NCBI RefSeq assembly: GCF_041261205.1
Contig: NZ_JBGCCH010000036.1
Coordinates: forward strand, 33,408 to 97,407
Direction: 5' to 3'
Length of the DNA stretch: 64,000 nucleotides
Source: Catenulispora sp. MAP5-51
GTDB taxonomy: Bacteria; Actinomycetota; Actinomycetes; Streptomycetales; Catenulisporaceae
The translations under genes and the position numbers were made by a program. Below are positions 16,505-24,923 of this stretch, in pieces. Under the pieces are notes generated by a model. It searched no databases. It had not been told where the DNA came from and saw only the letters and a list, made by a program, of their open reading frames with translations. Numbering within the stretch: the first letter of the stretch is position 1; every line of letters begins with the position of its first letter.

Positions 16505-17194
16505 ATGAGTGACAGCGTGCGCGGGAACGTGGTTCTCGTCCACGGCGGTTTCGTGGACGGTTCCGGATGGCAAGGCGTCTACGACGCTCTGAAGGCCGAC
16601 GGTTACAACGTGGCCATCGTGCAGAACGCCACCTTCTCCCTCGAGGGCGACGTCGCCACCACCCATCAGGTCATCGCCGGGATGCCCGGGCCGGTGACGC
16701 TGGTCGGCCACTCCTATGGCGGCGCCGTCATCACCGAGGCCGGGACCCATGAGTCGGTCAAGGCCCTGGTGTACATCACGGCGTTCGCGCCGGACAAGGG
16801 CGAGTCCGTCAATACCCTGATCGCCGACCCGCCGCCCGGAGCGCCGGTGCCGCCGATCCTGCCGCCGCAGGACGGGTTCCTGTTCCTGGACCGGGAGAAG
16901 TTCCCGGACTCGTTCGCCGGGGACCTGCCGCGCGCTCAGGCCGAGTTCATGGCCGACTCGCAGGTGCCGTGGGGCCTGGAGGCCCTGGGCGGCGCGGTGT
17001 CGGAGCCGGCGTGGCGGCACAAGCCGGCCTGGTACCTGGTCGCCGCCGACGACCGGATGATCCCGCCGCCGGCCCAGCGCATGATGGCCGAGCGGATCGG
17101 CGCGCAGGTGGTGGAGGTGCCGGGCAGCCACTCGGTGTACCTGTCCCGGCCCGGTGACGTCGCCGACATCATCAAGCAGGCCGCCGACGCCTGA
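16505..17194 (+). CDS. Alpha/beta hydrolase (EstC/salicylate-esterase-like)
   Basis: A 229-residue single-domain alpha/beta hydrolase. The oxyanion region is VLVHGGFVDGSGW, the nucleophile elbow GHSYGG (Ser70), the acid is likely Asp in VAADDRMIP, and the catalytic His lies in VPGSHSVYLSRP. The arrangement matches plant-type esterase/hydroxynitrile-lyase relatives common in soil bacteria. RBS TGGAGGTTCG. A homologous exported hydrolase gene begins 32 bases downstream, so the two form an operon probably controlled by the divergent LAL regulator. The pseudogene at 62651-63337 is a close paralogue. The substrate is not known. Confidence 0.88.
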   Translation: MSDSVRGNVVLVHGGFVDGSGWQGVYDALKADGYNVAIVQNATFSLEGDVATTHQVIAGMPGPVTLVGHSYGGAVITEAGTHESVKALVYITAFAPDKGESVNTLIADPPPGAPVPPILPPQDGFLFLDREKFPDSFAGDLPRAQAEFMADSQVPWGLEALGGAVSEPAWRHKPAWYLVAADDRMIPPPAQRMMAERIGAQVVEVPGSHSVYLSRPGDVADIIKQAADA

Positions 17195-17226
17195 GGCGGA
17201 CGGCGAACCCACACGCGAGGAGTTCC

Positions 17227-18072
17227 ATGAGTTCTGATGTTTCCCGCCGCCGGGTTCTGGCCGGCGGAGCGGCGCTGGCCGGATCGGCGGCGCTGATCGC
17301 CGCGCACGAAGGAACCGCCGCCGCGGCCTCGGCGCAGACCGAGGGAAGGAACCCGAAAGTGAAGCCCACGATCGTCCTGGTGCACGGCGGCTACGCCGAT
17401 TCGTCGTGCTGGAACGCCACCATCAAGGAGTTGCAGTACAAGGGCTACACCGCGATCTGCGGGTCGAACCCGCTGCGGGGCATCCCGACGGACGCCCCGT
17501 ACATCGCGAGCCTGCTGGACTCCATCAGCGGACCGGTGGTCCTGGTCGCGCACTCGATGGGCGGGACGGTCATCACGAACGCCGCCGCCGGCAAGGCCAA
17601 CGTCAAGGCCCTGGTGTACATCTCGGCGTTCGTGCCCGACGTCGGCGAGACCCAGGGCGACCTGATCAACAAGTTCCCCGGCAGCGAGGTGCTGCCGGTG
17701 AGCGTGCCGGTCCCGTACACGAAGGCCGACGGCACGACCGGCACCGACCTGTACCTGTCCAAGGACGGCCAGGCCGCCTTCGCCGCCGACATCTCCACCA
17801 CCGACTTCCAGGTCCTGCAGGCCACGCAGCGGCCGTTCGACGCCGATTCCTTCACGTTCCCGACCACGGCCGCGGCCTGGAAGACCATCCCGGTGTGGGG
17901 CCTGGTCGCCGGTCAGGACAAGGCGATCCCGCCGGCGTGCGAGCGCTGGATGTACCAGCGGGCGAACGCACGCAAGGTCGTCGAGGTGCCGACCTCGTCC
18001 CACGTCGCGATGATCAGCCACCCCCGGGCCGTCGCCGACCTCATCACGGACGCCGCCGAGGCGGTCAGCTGA
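17227..18072 (+). CDS. Tat-exported alpha/beta hydrolase
   Basis: A 281-residue protein with a twin-arginine signal (SRRRVLAGGAALAGSAAL, about residues 6-23) and a likely cleavage after AAAASA. The mature part is an alpha/beta hydrolase: VLVHGGYADSSCW, nucleophile elbow AHSMGG, GQDKAIPP acid loop and TSSHVAMISHP with the catalytic His. It is a paralogue of the preceding cytosolic enzyme and follows it after 32 bases with RBS CGAGGAGTTCC. The pair may act on the same compound outside and inside the cell, but that is inference. Confidence 0.88.
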   Translation: MSSDVSRRRVLAGGAALAGSAALIAAHEGTAAAASAQTEGRNPKVKPTIVLVHGGYADSSCWNATIKELQYKGYTAICGSNPLRGIPTDAPYIASLLDSISGPVVLVAHSMGGTVITNAAAGKANVKALVYISAFVPDVGETQGDLINKFPGSEVLPVSVPVPYTKADGTTGTDLYLSKDGQAAFAADISTTDFQVLQATQRPFDADSFTFPTTAAAWKTIPVWGLVAGQDKAIPPACERWMYQRANARKVVEVPTSSHVAMISHPRAVADLITDAAEAVS

Positions 18073-18091
18073 TCGCTCGTGAAAAGCGGGT

Positions 18092-18114
18092 GGGGAGCGG
18101 AGAACCCGCTCCCC
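18092..18114. terminator. Convergent terminator hairpin
   Basis: GGGGAGCGG and CCGCTCCCC (9-bp arms, 5-base loop) lie between the stop codons of the convergent hydrolase and NB-ARC genes. Confidence 0.65.
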
Positions 18115-18116
18115 GC

Positions 18117-20393
18117 CTACATGTCGGCCCGCCACTGCTCCAGCACCTCGTCGATCGCGGCGATCCGGTCGGCGGCGTCCAAGCCCGAAAAGCGGCTCCG
18201 GGCTGTCTGGAGCATCGGGACGGCCTCGTCCGGCCGTCCGAGCCGATACAGCAGTCGCGCGAATCGTTGCTCCAGATCAGCTTGCTGACCTGCCAGATCC
18301 GCCAGGTCGGCATGCGCGAGCACCCGCCGATAGGACTCCTCTGCCAGGGCGTCCTCGCCGAGTTCCTCGTGGGCCATGGCCAGATATTTGGTGCCGACCA
18401 CCAGGCAGACGTCGGCGATCCGCTGCCGAGCCGGGTCCGGCTGGGGGATCCGGGCCACCTGCTCCGACCGGTGGAGCACGGTGATGGCCTCTCGCGGGCG
18501 TTTCATGGAGATCAGGTTCACGGCCATCATGTGCAGGCTTTGCAGGTGTCCTTCCCAGTCGCCGAGACGGACGAACAACCGCTCAGCCTGTCGCACGTAA
18601 GACAGAGACGCAGCCGGGTCCTGAGCGACGAGAGCGCTTGCCGCGTACTGGAGACCCCAGGCTTGCTGGCGGACGTCCCCTGCCTGTTCGGCGATTCGGG
18701 CGGCGCGCAGTGCCGTCTGCGCGGACAACTGGTGCTCCCAGCGGACCCCTTGTGCCCAGGACAGATAGTTCAGCTGCGTGGCTTGGGCCACGGCGTCGCC
18801 CATCTGCTCGGCCGCCTCGGCGGCCAGGGCGAACAGCTCGTGCCAGTGCGGCCACTGGGGCCAGTGGTCTGAGAACCAGTGCTGAGCCTCGGCGGTGTCG
18901 ACGACCCGCTGGTTCCAGCCGTGATCGGCGGCGACGCGCACCGCGCCGAACCAGTTCTCGGCCTCGTCGTGCAACCAGGCCGCCGCCAGCTCGGATGTCG
19001 ACAGGTCGACCGGCAGGCTCCAGTTCACGGGGGCGGCGCCGTAGCCCGGCTCGTACCACCGGCCGGCCGCGACGGCGACGTCCAGCAACCAGTCAGTCAT
19101 GAGCCTGACCAGCGCGGCGCGTTCGGCGGGAGCCTCCTCGGCGACCAGGCGGTCGGCGGCGAACAACCGGATCAGGTCGTGGAAGGCGTAGCGCGAATCG
19201 TCGCCCTGCGAGAGCAGTACCAGCTCCAGCAGCTCGTCCAGGAGATCCTCGGTGTCCGGGACCGAGGATCCGATCACCACCGAGGCCAACGGGGCGGTGA
19301 AGTCGGGCCCCGGTATCAGGGCCAGGCGGCGGCACAGCCGGCGGGCGTCCGGGCTCAGCTGGTCATAGGACATGCCGAACGCCGCGGTGATCTGCAGGTC
19401 GCCGGCGTTGATCCGTTCCAGGCGCCGCTCGGAGTCGGCCAGCCGGTCGGCCAGCTGCCGCGCGGTCCAAGCCGGTCGGGTGGCCAGGCGGTTGCCGATG
19501 ATGCGCAGGGCCAGCGGCAGCCCGCCGCACTGCGCCGCGAGTTCGGCCAGGCCCTCGGCGCGGGGCCCGTCGGCGTCACCGATGATCGAGGCCAGCAAGG
19601 CCACAGCCGCCGCGGAGTCCAGGACCGGAACCGGCAGGCGGGCCACGCCCTCCAGGCCGGTCAGCAGGCGGCGGCTGGTCACCAGGACCATCCCGGCCCC
19701 GGCGCCGGGCAGCAAGGGCCGAGCCTGCTCCTCGTCCCGGACGTTGTCCAGGACGACGACGGCCGGCCGTTCCTCCAGCAGCGTCCGGAACTGTCCGGAC
19801 CGGCCCTCCAGATCGTCGGGCAGATCGCGGTTCCCGACCCCGAGCGCCTTCAGGAGCCGGAACAGCGCGGTGCTGGGATCGAGGGCTTGCGAGTCCATTC
19901 CCCGCAGATCCACGTAGTACAGGCTCAGGCCCCGAGCTCGCGCGAGCCGTCGGCCGGCTTCGACGGCGAGCGTGGTCTTGCCGATACCGCCGGGCCCGGA
20001 CAGCACCACGACCGAGGCCGTCGCATCCGAGCCGTCCGCCAGGTCCGCGAGCCGTGCCAGTTCCGTCTCGCGCCCGGTGAAGTCCGGAATCGGCCGTGGC
20101 GGCACGCACCAACCGGTGGGTGCGGTGACGGGCCGCTGCCGCCCCTGCTCGGCCAGGCGCTCCAGTGCCTCCCGCGCTGTCTCGTCCAGCCCGAGACCGT
20201 CGGCCAGGGACATCACCGTCCGGTGTTGCGGACCCAGGCTGTGCCCGCGCTCCAGGCCGCCGATCGTCCGAGCGCTGACGCCCGAGGCATCCGCCAGCGA
20301 TTCCAGGGTCAGTCGCGCTCGCAGTCGTAGCCGCCGCAGCTCTTCGCCGAATGTGGTCGCTGACCGTTCATCGCCCACAGCCACTCCGATCAC
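18117..20393 (-). CDS. XRE–NB-ARC–TPR STAND regulator, copy A
   Basis: A 758-residue protein with, in order, an XRE helix-turn-helix (about 14-75; SGVSARTIGGLERGHS), a linker with WCVPPRPIPDFTGRE, an NB-ARC ATPase (P-loop GPGGIGKTT near 133, Walker B VVVLDNVRD, VTSRRLLTGL, GGLPLALRIIGNRL), a winged-helix part (MSYDQLSPDARRL) and C-terminal TPR-like helices. STAND proteins of this design are ligand-gated ATPase switches; actinobacterial members regulate secondary metabolism (AfsR-like without the SARP domain), and related ones act in phage defence. The start is GTG 20393. It is divergent from a close paralogue across an 87-base gap, so both may bind the same site. The ligand is unknown. Confidence 0.88.
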   Translation of the reverse strand: MIGVAVGDERSATTFGEELRRLRLRARLTLESLADASGVSARTIGGLERGHSLGPQHRTVMSLADGLGLDETAREALERLAEQGRQRPVTAPTGWCVPPRPIPDFTGRETELARLADLADGSDATASVVVLSGPGGIGKTTLAVEAGRRLARARGLSLYYVDLRGMDSQALDPSTALFRLLKALGVGNRDLPDDLEGRSGQFRTLLEERPAVVVLDNVRDEEQARPLLPGAGAGMVLVTSRRLLTGLEGVARLPVPVLDSAAAVALLASIIGDADGPRAEGLAELAAQCGGLPLALRIIGNRLATRPAWTARQLADRLADSERRLERINAGDLQITAAFGMSYDQLSPDARRLCRRLALIPGPDFTAPLASVVIGSSVPDTEDLLDELLELVLLSQGDDSRYAFHDLIRLFAADRLVAEEAPAERAALVRLMTDWLLDVAVAAGRWYEPGYGAAPVNWSLPVDLSTSELAAAWLHDEAENWFGAVRVAADHGWNQRVVDTAEAQHWFSDHWPQWPHWHELFALAAEAAEQMGDAVAQATQLNYLSWAQGVRWEHQLSAQTALRAARIAEQAGDVRQQAWGLQYAASALVAQDPAASLSYVRQAERLFVRLGDWEGHLQSLHMMAVNLISMKRPREAITVLHRSEQVARIPQPDPARQRIADVCLVVGTKYLAMAHEELGEDALAEESYRRVLAHADLADLAGQQADLEQRFARLLYRLGRPDEAVPMLQTARSRFSGLDAADRIAAIDEVLEQWRADM

Positions 20394-20480
20394 AGCCGAT
20401 CAGGTCCGGTCCCCGAGACCGATCGACGTCTTTCGAGTACCGTCGAGCCACTGATCTTGCCATGGAGGGGAGCAACTGGG
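20394..20480. promoter_or_regulatory. Shared divergent promoter of the NB-ARC paralogues
   Basis: The gap is 87 bases and must contain both promoters and probable operator sites for the XRE domains. GGAGGGGAGCAACTGGG just before 20481 is the ribosome site of copy B. Confidence 0.4.
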
Positions 20481-22808
20481 ATGCCGACGCCCGGGCAGCA
20501 CGGCGAGCGCCTCGACGACACGTCTGGCACGTCCGGCACGTCCGGCACGTCCGGCACGGATGACACGTTCGCGGCGGAACTCCGGCGGTTGCGGCAGCGA
20601 TCGCATCTGACGCTGGAGCGTCTGGCGGAGTCCTCGGGTGTCAGTGTGCGGACGATCGGGGGTCTGGAGCGCGGCCACAGCTTGGGACCCCAGCGGCGCA
20701 CCGTGATAGCGCTGGCGGACGCTCTGGGGTTGGGCGAAGCGGACCGGGCGAACCTGGAACGCCTTGCCGAGGTCGGACGCCCGCGGCCGGTCACGGCGCC
20801 GGCCGGCTGGTGCGTGCCGCCGAGACCGGTCCTGGACTTCGCCGGGCGCGAGGCAGAGCTCGACCACCTCGCGGGGATACCCGTCGGCTCGGGGACCGGC
20901 GTGCCGGTGGTGGTGCTGTCCGGGCCCGGGGGGATCGGCAAGACGACGCTCGCAGTGCAGGCCGCTCGGCGGATCGCGGGCGCGCACGGGCTCCAGGTGT
21001 GCTACCTCAATCTGCGCGGTCTGGACTCCGAACCGCTGGACACTGCTACGGCACTGTTCCGTCTTCTCAAAGCCTTGGGAGCCGGGAACCGAGAGGTGCC
21101 CGACGACGTCGAGGGCCGGTCCGAGCGGTTCCGTGAGATGTTCGCGGAGCGTCCCGCCGTCATCGTCCTGGACAACGTCCGCGACGAGGAACAGGTGCGT
21201 CCGCTGCTGCCGCGTTCCGGGGCGGGGCTGGTATTGGTGACCAGCCGCAGGCTGCTGACCGCTCTGGACGGCGTCGAGCGGATGCCGGTACCGGTGCTGG
21301 CCCCGGCGGACGGTTCAAGCCTTCTGCGATCGATCATCGGCGGCGCCGCGGACGGCCCGCGCGGCGTCGGACTGGAGGAGCTGACCGCCTTGTGCGGCGG
21401 CCTGCCGCTGGCGTTGCGCATCGTCGGCAACCGGCTGGCCACCAGGCCGGCGTGGACCGCGCGCGACTTGGCGGACCGCCTGGCCGACTCCGAACGGCGC
21501 GTGGAGCGCATCCGGGCCGGGGACCTGCAGATCACGGCCGCGTTCGGGATGTCCTATGACCAGCTCAGCCCGTCGGCGCGGCGCCTGTGCCGTCGGCTGG
21601 CTCTGGTGCCGGGACCGGACTTCGACGCCGTGCTGGCCGCGGTCCTGATCGGCGGAGGGGTCCGCGACGCCGAGGAGTCCTTGGCGGAACTGCACGAGTT
21701 GGGGCTGCTGTCCCAGGACGAAGACGGCCGCTACGGCTTCCACGACCTGATCCGGCTGTTCGCCGGCGACCGGTTCACGGCCGAGGAGGAACCGGCCGTC
21801 CGGGCGGAGCTGACCCGGTCGATGACCGAGTGGCTGCTGGAGGTGGCCGCGGCCGCGGCGGCCTGGTTCGATCCCGCCTGTGGCGCCGCGCCGTCCGACT
21901 GGCACCGTCCCGTCGACCTGTCAACGTCCGAAGCCGCCGAGGCCTGGCTGCGCGCCGAATCAGACAACTGGTTCGGCGCGGTGCGCGTCGCCGCCGGGCA
22001 GGGATGGGACCGCCTGGTCGTCGAGACGGCCGATGTCGTGCACTGGTTCTCGAACCAGTGGCTCCTGTGGGCGCACTGGCACGAGTTGTTCACCCTGTCC
22101 GCCGCGTCGGCGGAGCGCATGGGCGACCCGGTCGCCCACGCGACCCAGCTGTACAACCTCTCGTGGGCGAAGGCCCAGCACGGAGAGATCGAACAGGCGG
22201 TGGCTTCGGCCCTTGAGGCGGTGCGCATAGCCGAACTCGCCGGCGCGGCCCGGCAGCAGGCGTGGGGACTGCACTTCGCCGCCCGTGCGCTGATGGCGAC
22301 CGACCCCGCGGCGGCGCTGCCCCACGCCGAGCGGTCAGAGCGGTTGTTCGCGCAGGTCGGCGACTGGACGGGGCAGACGACCGTCCTGATGTCGGTCGGC
22401 ATCATGTTGATGGGCCTCGGACAACCGAAGGCGGCCGTGGAGAAACTCCGGAACGCCCTGGAGATCGCCGAAAGTCCGCCGTCGGGCGGAGCGTGGCAGA
22501 CGATCGCCGACGTCTTGCTGATATCCGGCAACTACTACCTGGCCATGGCGTACGAGGCGATCCAGGAGGACGGCCCGGCTGAGGCTTCGTACCTCTTCGC
22601 CGCCACCGAAGCCGGCCGCATCGGTATGGCGCTGCACCAGGGTCGTGTCGAGGTGAAGCTCGCGCAGCTGTTGCACAGGCGAGATCGCTTGGCCGAGGCC
22701 ACGAAGACACTGGAGGCGGCCCGAGCCCACTTCCTGCATGTACAGGCCTCAGCGGAGGTCGCGGACGTGGACGAGTTGCTGGAGAAGTGGAGCGGCGCGC
22801 AAACCTGA
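20481..22808 (+). CDS. XRE–NB-ARC–TPR STAND regulator, copy B
   Basis: A 775-residue paralogue of the divergent gene with the same domains: XRE HTH (SGVSVRTIGGLERGHS), NB-ARC (GPGGIGKTT, VIVLDNVRD, VTSRRLLTAL, GGLPLALRIVGNRL), MSYDQLSPSARRL winged helix and TPR helices ending in a DELLEKW-like tail. Long stretches are identical to copy A, including TAAFGMSYDQLSP and ADNWFGAVRVAA-like segments. The ATG at 20481 was chosen for GGAGGGG nine bases ahead; a TTG at 20457 is also open. The N-terminus carries a Thr-Ser-Gly repeat from a 9-bp tandem repeat that copy A lacks. It lies upstream of a MarR operon but is separated from it by a normal gap. Confidence 0.88.
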   Translation: MPTPGQHGERLDDTSGTSGTSGTSGTDDTFAAELRRLRQRSHLTLERLAESSGVSVRTIGGLERGHSLGPQRRTVIALADALGLGEADRANLERLAEVGRPRPVTAPAGWCVPPRPVLDFAGREAELDHLAGIPVGSGTGVPVVVLSGPGGIGKTTLAVQAARRIAGAHGLQVCYLNLRGLDSEPLDTATALFRLLKALGAGNREVPDDVEGRSERFREMFAERPAVIVLDNVRDEEQVRPLLPRSGAGLVLVTSRRLLTALDGVERMPVPVLAPADGSSLLRSIIGGAADGPRGVGLEELTALCGGLPLALRIVGNRLATRPAWTARDLADRLADSERRVERIRAGDLQITAAFGMSYDQLSPSARRLCRRLALVPGPDFDAVLAAVLIGGGVRDAEESLAELHELGLLSQDEDGRYGFHDLIRLFAGDRFTAEEEPAVRAELTRSMTEWLLEVAAAAAAWFDPACGAAPSDWHRPVDLSTSEAAEAWLRAESDNWFGAVRVAAGQGWDRLVVETADVVHWFSNQWLLWAHWHELFTLSAASAERMGDPVAHATQLYNLSWAKAQHGEIEQAVASALEAVRIAELAGAARQQAWGLHFAARALMATDPAAALPHAERSERLFAQVGDWTGQTTVLMSVGIMLMGLGQPKAAVEKLRNALEIAESPPSGGAWQTIADVLLISGNYYLAMAYEAIQEDGPAEASYLFAATEAGRIGMALHQGRVEVKLAQLLHRRDRLAEATKTLEAARAHFLHVQASAEVADVDELLEKWSGAQT
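20521..20559 (+). repeat. 9-bp tandem repeat (Thr-Ser-Gly) in NB-ARC copy B
   Basis: ACGTCCGGC units repeat about four times in frame just before the XRE domain. Confidence 0.7.
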
Positions 22809-22831
22809 CCTGTGTAGTCGGCGACCGGCTG

Positions 22832-22847
22832 ACTTGAAGGCTAAACT
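22832..22847. promoter_or_regulatory. MarR-type operator, weak copy, upstream of marR
   Basis: ACTTGAAGGCTAAACT keeps the left arm of the ACTTGAA-N2-TTCAAGT element found three more times downstream. It lies 8 bases before the marR start codon, fitting autoregulation. Confidence 0.5.
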
Positions 22848-22854
22848 CATCGGC

Positions 22855-23364
22855 ATGACTGTGACGCCGCGACAGGACGATGCCGACGCACCCGCAGCCG
22901 AGTCTTCCGACTTGTGGCTCACCTCGGACGAGCTGTCCTCGTGGCTGTCCGTGGTGCGCCTGATCACCCGGCTGCCGTGGGCCATCGACTCCGAGCTTCA
23001 GCGCGATGCCGATATCAGCATGGTCGAGTACATGACGATGGCGATGCTCGGCGAGGCGCGGGACTGGACGATGCGGATGAGCGAGCTGGCCGATCAGGCC
23101 AGTGTGTCGCTGTCGCGGCTGTCGCACCTGGTCAAGCGCCTGGAGGCGCGCGGCTATGTGCGTCGGGAGCCGGATCCGCGGGACGGCCGGTTCACGAACG
23201 CGATCCTGCTGCCGGCCGGGAGGCGCAAGATGGAGGAGGCCGCGCCGGCGCACGTGGCGTTCGTCCGCCGCCTCGTGGTCGACAATCTCTCGCCCGAGCG
23301 GCTGCGGCGCCTCGGGCAGGACGCCGAGCGGATCCTTCAGCGGATCGACTCGCCGGCGCGCTGA
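22855..23364 (+). CDS. MarR-family repressor
   Basis: A 169-residue winged-helix protein: dimer helix (LSSWLSVVRLITRLPWAID), DNA-binding helices (MRMSELADQASVSLSRLSHL) and the wing (GYVRREPDPRDGRFTNAIL). MarR proteins repress detoxification or redox genes and release DNA on binding phenolics or on oxidation. It is followed at 23532 by an FMN reductase, pirin and SnoaL operon whose upstream regions share a near-palindromic element with this gene's own 5' region, so it is the probable repressor of the group. ATG 22855 has AAGGCTAAACTCATCGGC ahead with weak SD complementarity. Confidence 0.9.
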   Translation: MTVTPRQDDADAPAAESSDLWLTSDELSSWLSVVRLITRLPWAIDSELQRDADISMVEYMTMAMLGEARDWTMRMSELADQASVSLSRLSHLVKRLEARGYVRREPDPRDGRFTNAILLPAGRRKMEEAAPAHVAFVRRLVVDNLSPERLRRLGQDAERILQRIDSPAR

Positions 23365-23417
23365 GCCGCGCGAGGCTGCCCCGCATCTTCGCCGGTCAGC
23401 GGCGACTTCTCCCGTAT

Positions 23418-23433
23418 CACTTGAATGTTCATG
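23418..23433. promoter_or_regulatory. MarR-type operator 1 of the redox operon
   Basis: ACTTGAATGTTCATGC lies about 100 bases before the FMN reductase start. It shares ACTTGAA-N2-TTCA with the other sites. Confidence 0.6.
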
Positions 23434-23493
23434 CGATCGGGCCTAGATTTGGTCGCAGAGGGACAAGCGTGAGCGGGTCACATCCCGACTATC

Positions 23494-23509
23494 ACGTGAA
23501 TGTTCAAGT
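23494..23509. promoter_or_regulatory. MarR-type operator 2 of the redox operon
   Basis: ACGTGAATGTTCAAGT differs from a perfect ACTTGAA-N2-TTCAAGT palindrome at one position. It lies 22 bases before the FMN reductase start, where a bound repressor would block transcription. Confidence 0.65.
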
Positions 23510-23531
23510 CATCACGAAGGGGAGTGGCGTC

Positions 23532-24095
23532 ATGAGCGACCTGCGGATCGCCGTCATCCTGGGCAGCACCCGGCCGGGCCGGCGAGGCGAGGGCGTGGCG
23601 CGATGGGTCATGGAGCGCGCGAAGGGGCGGGCCGGCGCCGACTACGAGCTGGTCGACCTGCTCGACTACCCGCTGCCGCACATGGACGAACCGCTGCCGC
23701 CGTCCTTCGGACAGTACGCCGGCGAGCACACCAAGGCCTGGGCCGAGACCATCGGGGCCTACGACGGATTCATCTTCGTCACACCCGAGTACAACCACTC
23801 CGTCCCCAGCGTCCTGAAGAACGCCGTCGACTATGTCTACGCCGAGTGGAACGACAAGGCCGCCGGCTTCGTCGGCTACGGCACGGTCGGCGGTACCCGC
23901 GCCGTCGAACAGCTGCGGGGGATCCTGTCCGCCGTGAAGATCGCGCACGTGCACCAGCAGCTGGCCTTCTCGGTGTTCACCGACTTCGACGAGGACGGCG
24001 CCTTCATCCCGAACCCGCGCCACGAGCCCGCGATGACGACCCAGTTCGACCAGGTCGAAAGCTGGGCGCGAGCGCTGAAGACGGTCAGGGGCTGA
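23532..24095 (+). CDS. NADPH-dependent FMN reductase (flavodoxin-like)
   Basis: A 187-residue flavodoxin-fold protein with the FMN phosphate loop GSTRPGRRGEGVARWV (near 11-26), the TPEYNHSVPSVLKNAVDY segment that contacts the isoalloxazine, and GTVGGTRAVEQLR. It uses NAD(P)H to reduce FMN or quinones. It is the first gene of a MarR-controlled operon and its stop TGA is 2 bases before the pirin ATG, so translation is likely coupled. Such pairs commonly answer electrophile or quinone stress. Confidence 0.92.
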   Translation: MSDLRIAVILGSTRPGRRGEGVARWVMERAKGRAGADYELVDLLDYPLPHMDEPLPPSFGQYAGEHTKAWAETIGAYDGFIFVTPEYNHSVPSVLKNAVDYVYAEWNDKAAGFVGYGTVGGTRAVEQLRGILSAVKIAHVHQQLAFSVFTDFDEDGAFIPNPRHEPAMTTQFDQVESWARALKTVRG

Positions 24096-24097
24096 CC

Positions 24098-24889
24098 ATG
24101 GCGGCGTCCGGCACACCGACGGTCGACATCCGCCGCTCCGGCGACCGGTCCGAGACCGAGCTTTCGTGGCTGCACGGCCGGCACTCGTTCTGGATCGGCG
24201 GCCGGCCCCACGACCCCGACAACACTCACCACGGACTGCTGATGGTCCACAACGAGGACGTCATCAAGCCGGGCACCGGCTTCGAGACGCACCCGCACCG
24301 GGATATGGAGATCGTCACCTGGGTCCTCGAAGGCGCCCTGGTCCATCAGGACTCGGTCGGCAACTCGGGGATCATCTATCCCGGGCTCGCTCAGCGGATG
24401 AGCGCCGGCACCGGAATCATGCACTCGGAGAAGAACGATTCCCGGCGCCTCGGCGGCGAGCCGCACACCGATCCCGTGCATCTGGTCCAGATGTGGATCG
24501 TCCCCGATGAGAGCGGCGTCACGCCCGGCTACGAGCAGCTGGAGATCGACCATGAACTGCTGTCCGGGGCGCTGGTGACTGTCGCCTCGGGCATGCCGAA
24601 GCACGCCGATGACACCGCCATCCGCATCCGGAACCGCGACGCGGCACTGTACGCGGCCCGACTGATACCCGGACAGCCGATTCAGCTGCCCGAGGCCCGG
24701 TACCTGCACGTGTTCCTCGCCCGCGGCGCGGTCGAGCTTGAAGGTGCCGGCGCGCTCGCGACCGGAGACGCCGTACGCCTCACAGCGACCGGCGGCCAAC
24801 GAATCGCCGCCCTGGAACCCGCCGAAATTCTCGTCTGGGAGATGCACGCGGCCCTGGCCGGCCCGACTCTCGTTTGCGCAATGACTTGA
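24098..24889 (+). CDS. Pirin-like bicupin protein
   Basis: A 263-residue member of the pirin family. The N-terminal cupin keeps the metal ligands in FETHPHRDMEIVTWVLEG (His, His) and GTGIMHSEKN (His, Glu); the C-terminal cupin is degenerate, as usual. Bacterial pirins act as quercetinase-like dioxygenases or redox regulators. It is cotranscribed with the FMN reductase. Its stop codon TGA at 24887 lies inside the perfect MarR-type palindrome that precedes the next gene. Confidence 0.9.
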   Translation: MAASGTPTVDIRRSGDRSETELSWLHGRHSFWIGGRPHDPDNTHHGLLMVHNEDVIKPGTGFETHPHRDMEIVTWVLEGALVHQDSVGNSGIIYPGLAQRMSAGTGIMHSEKNDSRRLGGEPHTDPVHLVQMWIVPDESGVTPGYEQLEIDHELLSGALVTVASGMPKHADDTAIRIRNRDAALYAARLIPGQPIQLPEARYLHVFLARGAVELEGAGALATGDAVRLTATGGQRIAALEPAEILVWEMHAALAGPTLVCAMT

Positions 24890-24899
24890 AGGTTCAAGT
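24884..24899. promoter_or_regulatory. Perfect MarR-type operator
   Basis: ACTTGAAGGTTCAAGT has perfect 7-bp arms around a 2-bp centre. It overlaps the end of the pirin gene and lies 25 bases before the secreted SnoaL-like gene, giving that gene its own regulated promoter. Confidence 0.7.
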
Positions 24900-24923
24900 A
24901 ACTTCATCGAAGGGGAGAACACC

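Noticed and set aside
18117..22808. AfsR/SARP regulators
   Set aside because: The N-terminal domain is XRE, not an OmpR-like/BTAD SARP pair.
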